Assembly (NCBI RefSeq): GCF_000422945.1
Contig: NZ_AUHA01000002.1
Span: 1,364,001 to 1,428,000 of the forward strand
DNA: 64,000 nt
From: Daejeonella oryzae DSM 19973
GTDB taxonomy: Bacteria > Bacteroidota > Bacteroidia > Sphingobacteriales > Sphingobacteriaceae
Direction of reading: 5' to 3'
In this document: positions 63,723 to 64,000 of the stretch, one piece after another
Position numbering within the stretch: the first letter of the stretch is position 1
How the letters are laid out: each line of letters opens with the position of its first letter
Translations under genes and position numbers: made by a program
The notes under the pieces: generated by a model
The model's input: the letters and a program-made list of their open reading frames with translations, nothing else
Told to the model about the DNA's origin: nothing
Database searches by the model: none

Positions 63723-64000
63723 TTATTTCTTTTCTGAAAGTTGTTTCAGATTTTTAAGTCCCTCCTCAAAATCTTTGCCTATCATCTGGTCCATAAACAG
63801 GCCCATCCAATTTTCCATAGCATTGGTATTAACTCCGCTCATTTCCCATATAACTGTAGTTCCTTTAGATGAAGGGCTTAATTTAAAATTATTTTGAGCT
63901 ATGCTTTTAAAAGGATCGGTAAATGTGAGCTGAAAATTTACCGAGGAAAATGGCTGAACATTCATGATCTCCATTTTACCTTTACCGGATTCTTCACCGC
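63723..64000 (-). CDS. SRPBCC-family protein, N-terminus beyond window
   Basis: The frame is open to the right edge, so only the C-terminal 92 or so residues are present; the internal ATG at 63974 is not the true start. The visible part shows the SRPBCC (START-like, polyketide-cyclase/dehydrase) ending: a strand GKGKMEIMNV, TDPFKSIAQNNFKLSP, the TTVIWEMSG strand, and the long C-terminal helix GKDFEEGLKNLKQLSEK. Such proteins bind a hydrophobic ligand in a deep cavity; the ligand is unknown. It is convergent with the ECF sigma gene. Confidence 0.85.
   Translation of the reverse strand, partial: GEESGKGKMEIMNVQPFSSVNFQLTFTDPFKSIAQNNFKLSPSSKGTTVIWEMSGVNTNAMENWMGLFMDQMIGKDFEEGLKNLKQLSEKK

Noticed and set aside
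63974-63974. ATG at 63974 as start of the SRPBCC gene
   Set aside because: The frame continues open to the window edge and the visible part lacks the N-terminal half of the fold.
1-64000. tRNA, rRNA, CRISPR, insertion sequences or phage genes
   Set aside because: Intergenic regions were read on both strands; no cloverleaf, spaced direct-repeat array, transposase or integrase signature was found.

Overview
The window is about 38-40% GC by eye and reads as chromosome of a Bacteroidota bacterium, most likely of the Sphingobacteriales (Pedobacter/Solitalea-like; genus not determinable here). The reasons are the type IX secretion (T9SS) sorting domains, a PID-CTERM-like small protein, a head-GIN protein, promoters of the Bacteroidota form TTG-N20-TAnnTTTG, and start sites without Shine-Dalgarno sequences. 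I found no tRNA, rRNA, CRISPR array, insertion sequence or phage gene.

Layout. (1) 1-15.6 kb, plus strand: four large paralogous secreted proteins in tandem, the first cut by the window edge. They share a module of several hundred residues and all end in a T9SS type A sorting domain. A small PID-CTERM-like protein overlaps the end of the third. (2) 15.6-16.9 kb, minus: a BadF-family kinase and a single-domain response regulator. (3) 17.0-23.0 kb, minus: a MarR repressor, membrane-fusion protein, RND pump and TolC-like channel, with a likely MarR operator upstream. (4) 23.2-29.3 kb: an M61 peptidase, a small outer-membrane protein, a long-chain acyl-CoA ligase and a gamma-glutamyltransferase lipoprotein. 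(5) 29.4-35.6 kb, plus: a MarR regulator with a beta-oxidation set (FadN-like fusion, thiolase, acyl-CoA dehydrogenase), behind a consensus promoter carrying two copies of a palindrome. (6) 35.7-37.0 kb: two FKBP lipoproteins, one with two domains. (7) 37.1-46.7 kb: a light/oxidative-stress-type cluster. Eight minus-strand genes (SDR, flavin reductase, TetR-like, ABC1 kinase, DUF2867-type SDR, CBS protein, TIGR01777 epimerase, photolyase) face a divergent DASH cryptochrome. (8) 46.9-51.0 kb: sucA-sucB of the 2-oxoglutarate dehydrogenase complex. (9) 51.0-55.1 kb: GtrA, an ArnT-like glycosyltransferase and two probable outer-membrane proteins. (10) 55.2-59.8 kb, minus: a head-GIN protein, an M1 peptidase and a CocE/S15-type hydrolase. 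(11) 60.0-64.0 kb: dihydrolipoamide dehydrogenase, CrtZ-type carotene hydroxylase, MurB, an ECF sigma factor and a truncated SRPBCC protein.

How it fits together. The acyl-CoA ligase and the MarR-FadN-thiolase-acyl-CoA dehydrogenase operon form a fatty-acid degradation block feeding acetyl-CoA to the TCA cycle. SucA/SucB and the Lpd-like protein (E3) together supply one 2-oxoglutarate dehydrogenase complex from two loci. The exported peptidases, the gamma-glutamyltransferase and the CocE hydrolase suit a peptide-scavenging lifestyle. Photolyase, DASH cryptochrome and CrtZ suggest exposure to light. The least explained parts are the tandem T9SS family with its PID-CTERM neighbour, and the photolyase cluster, whose lead SDR lacks the catalytic tyrosine.
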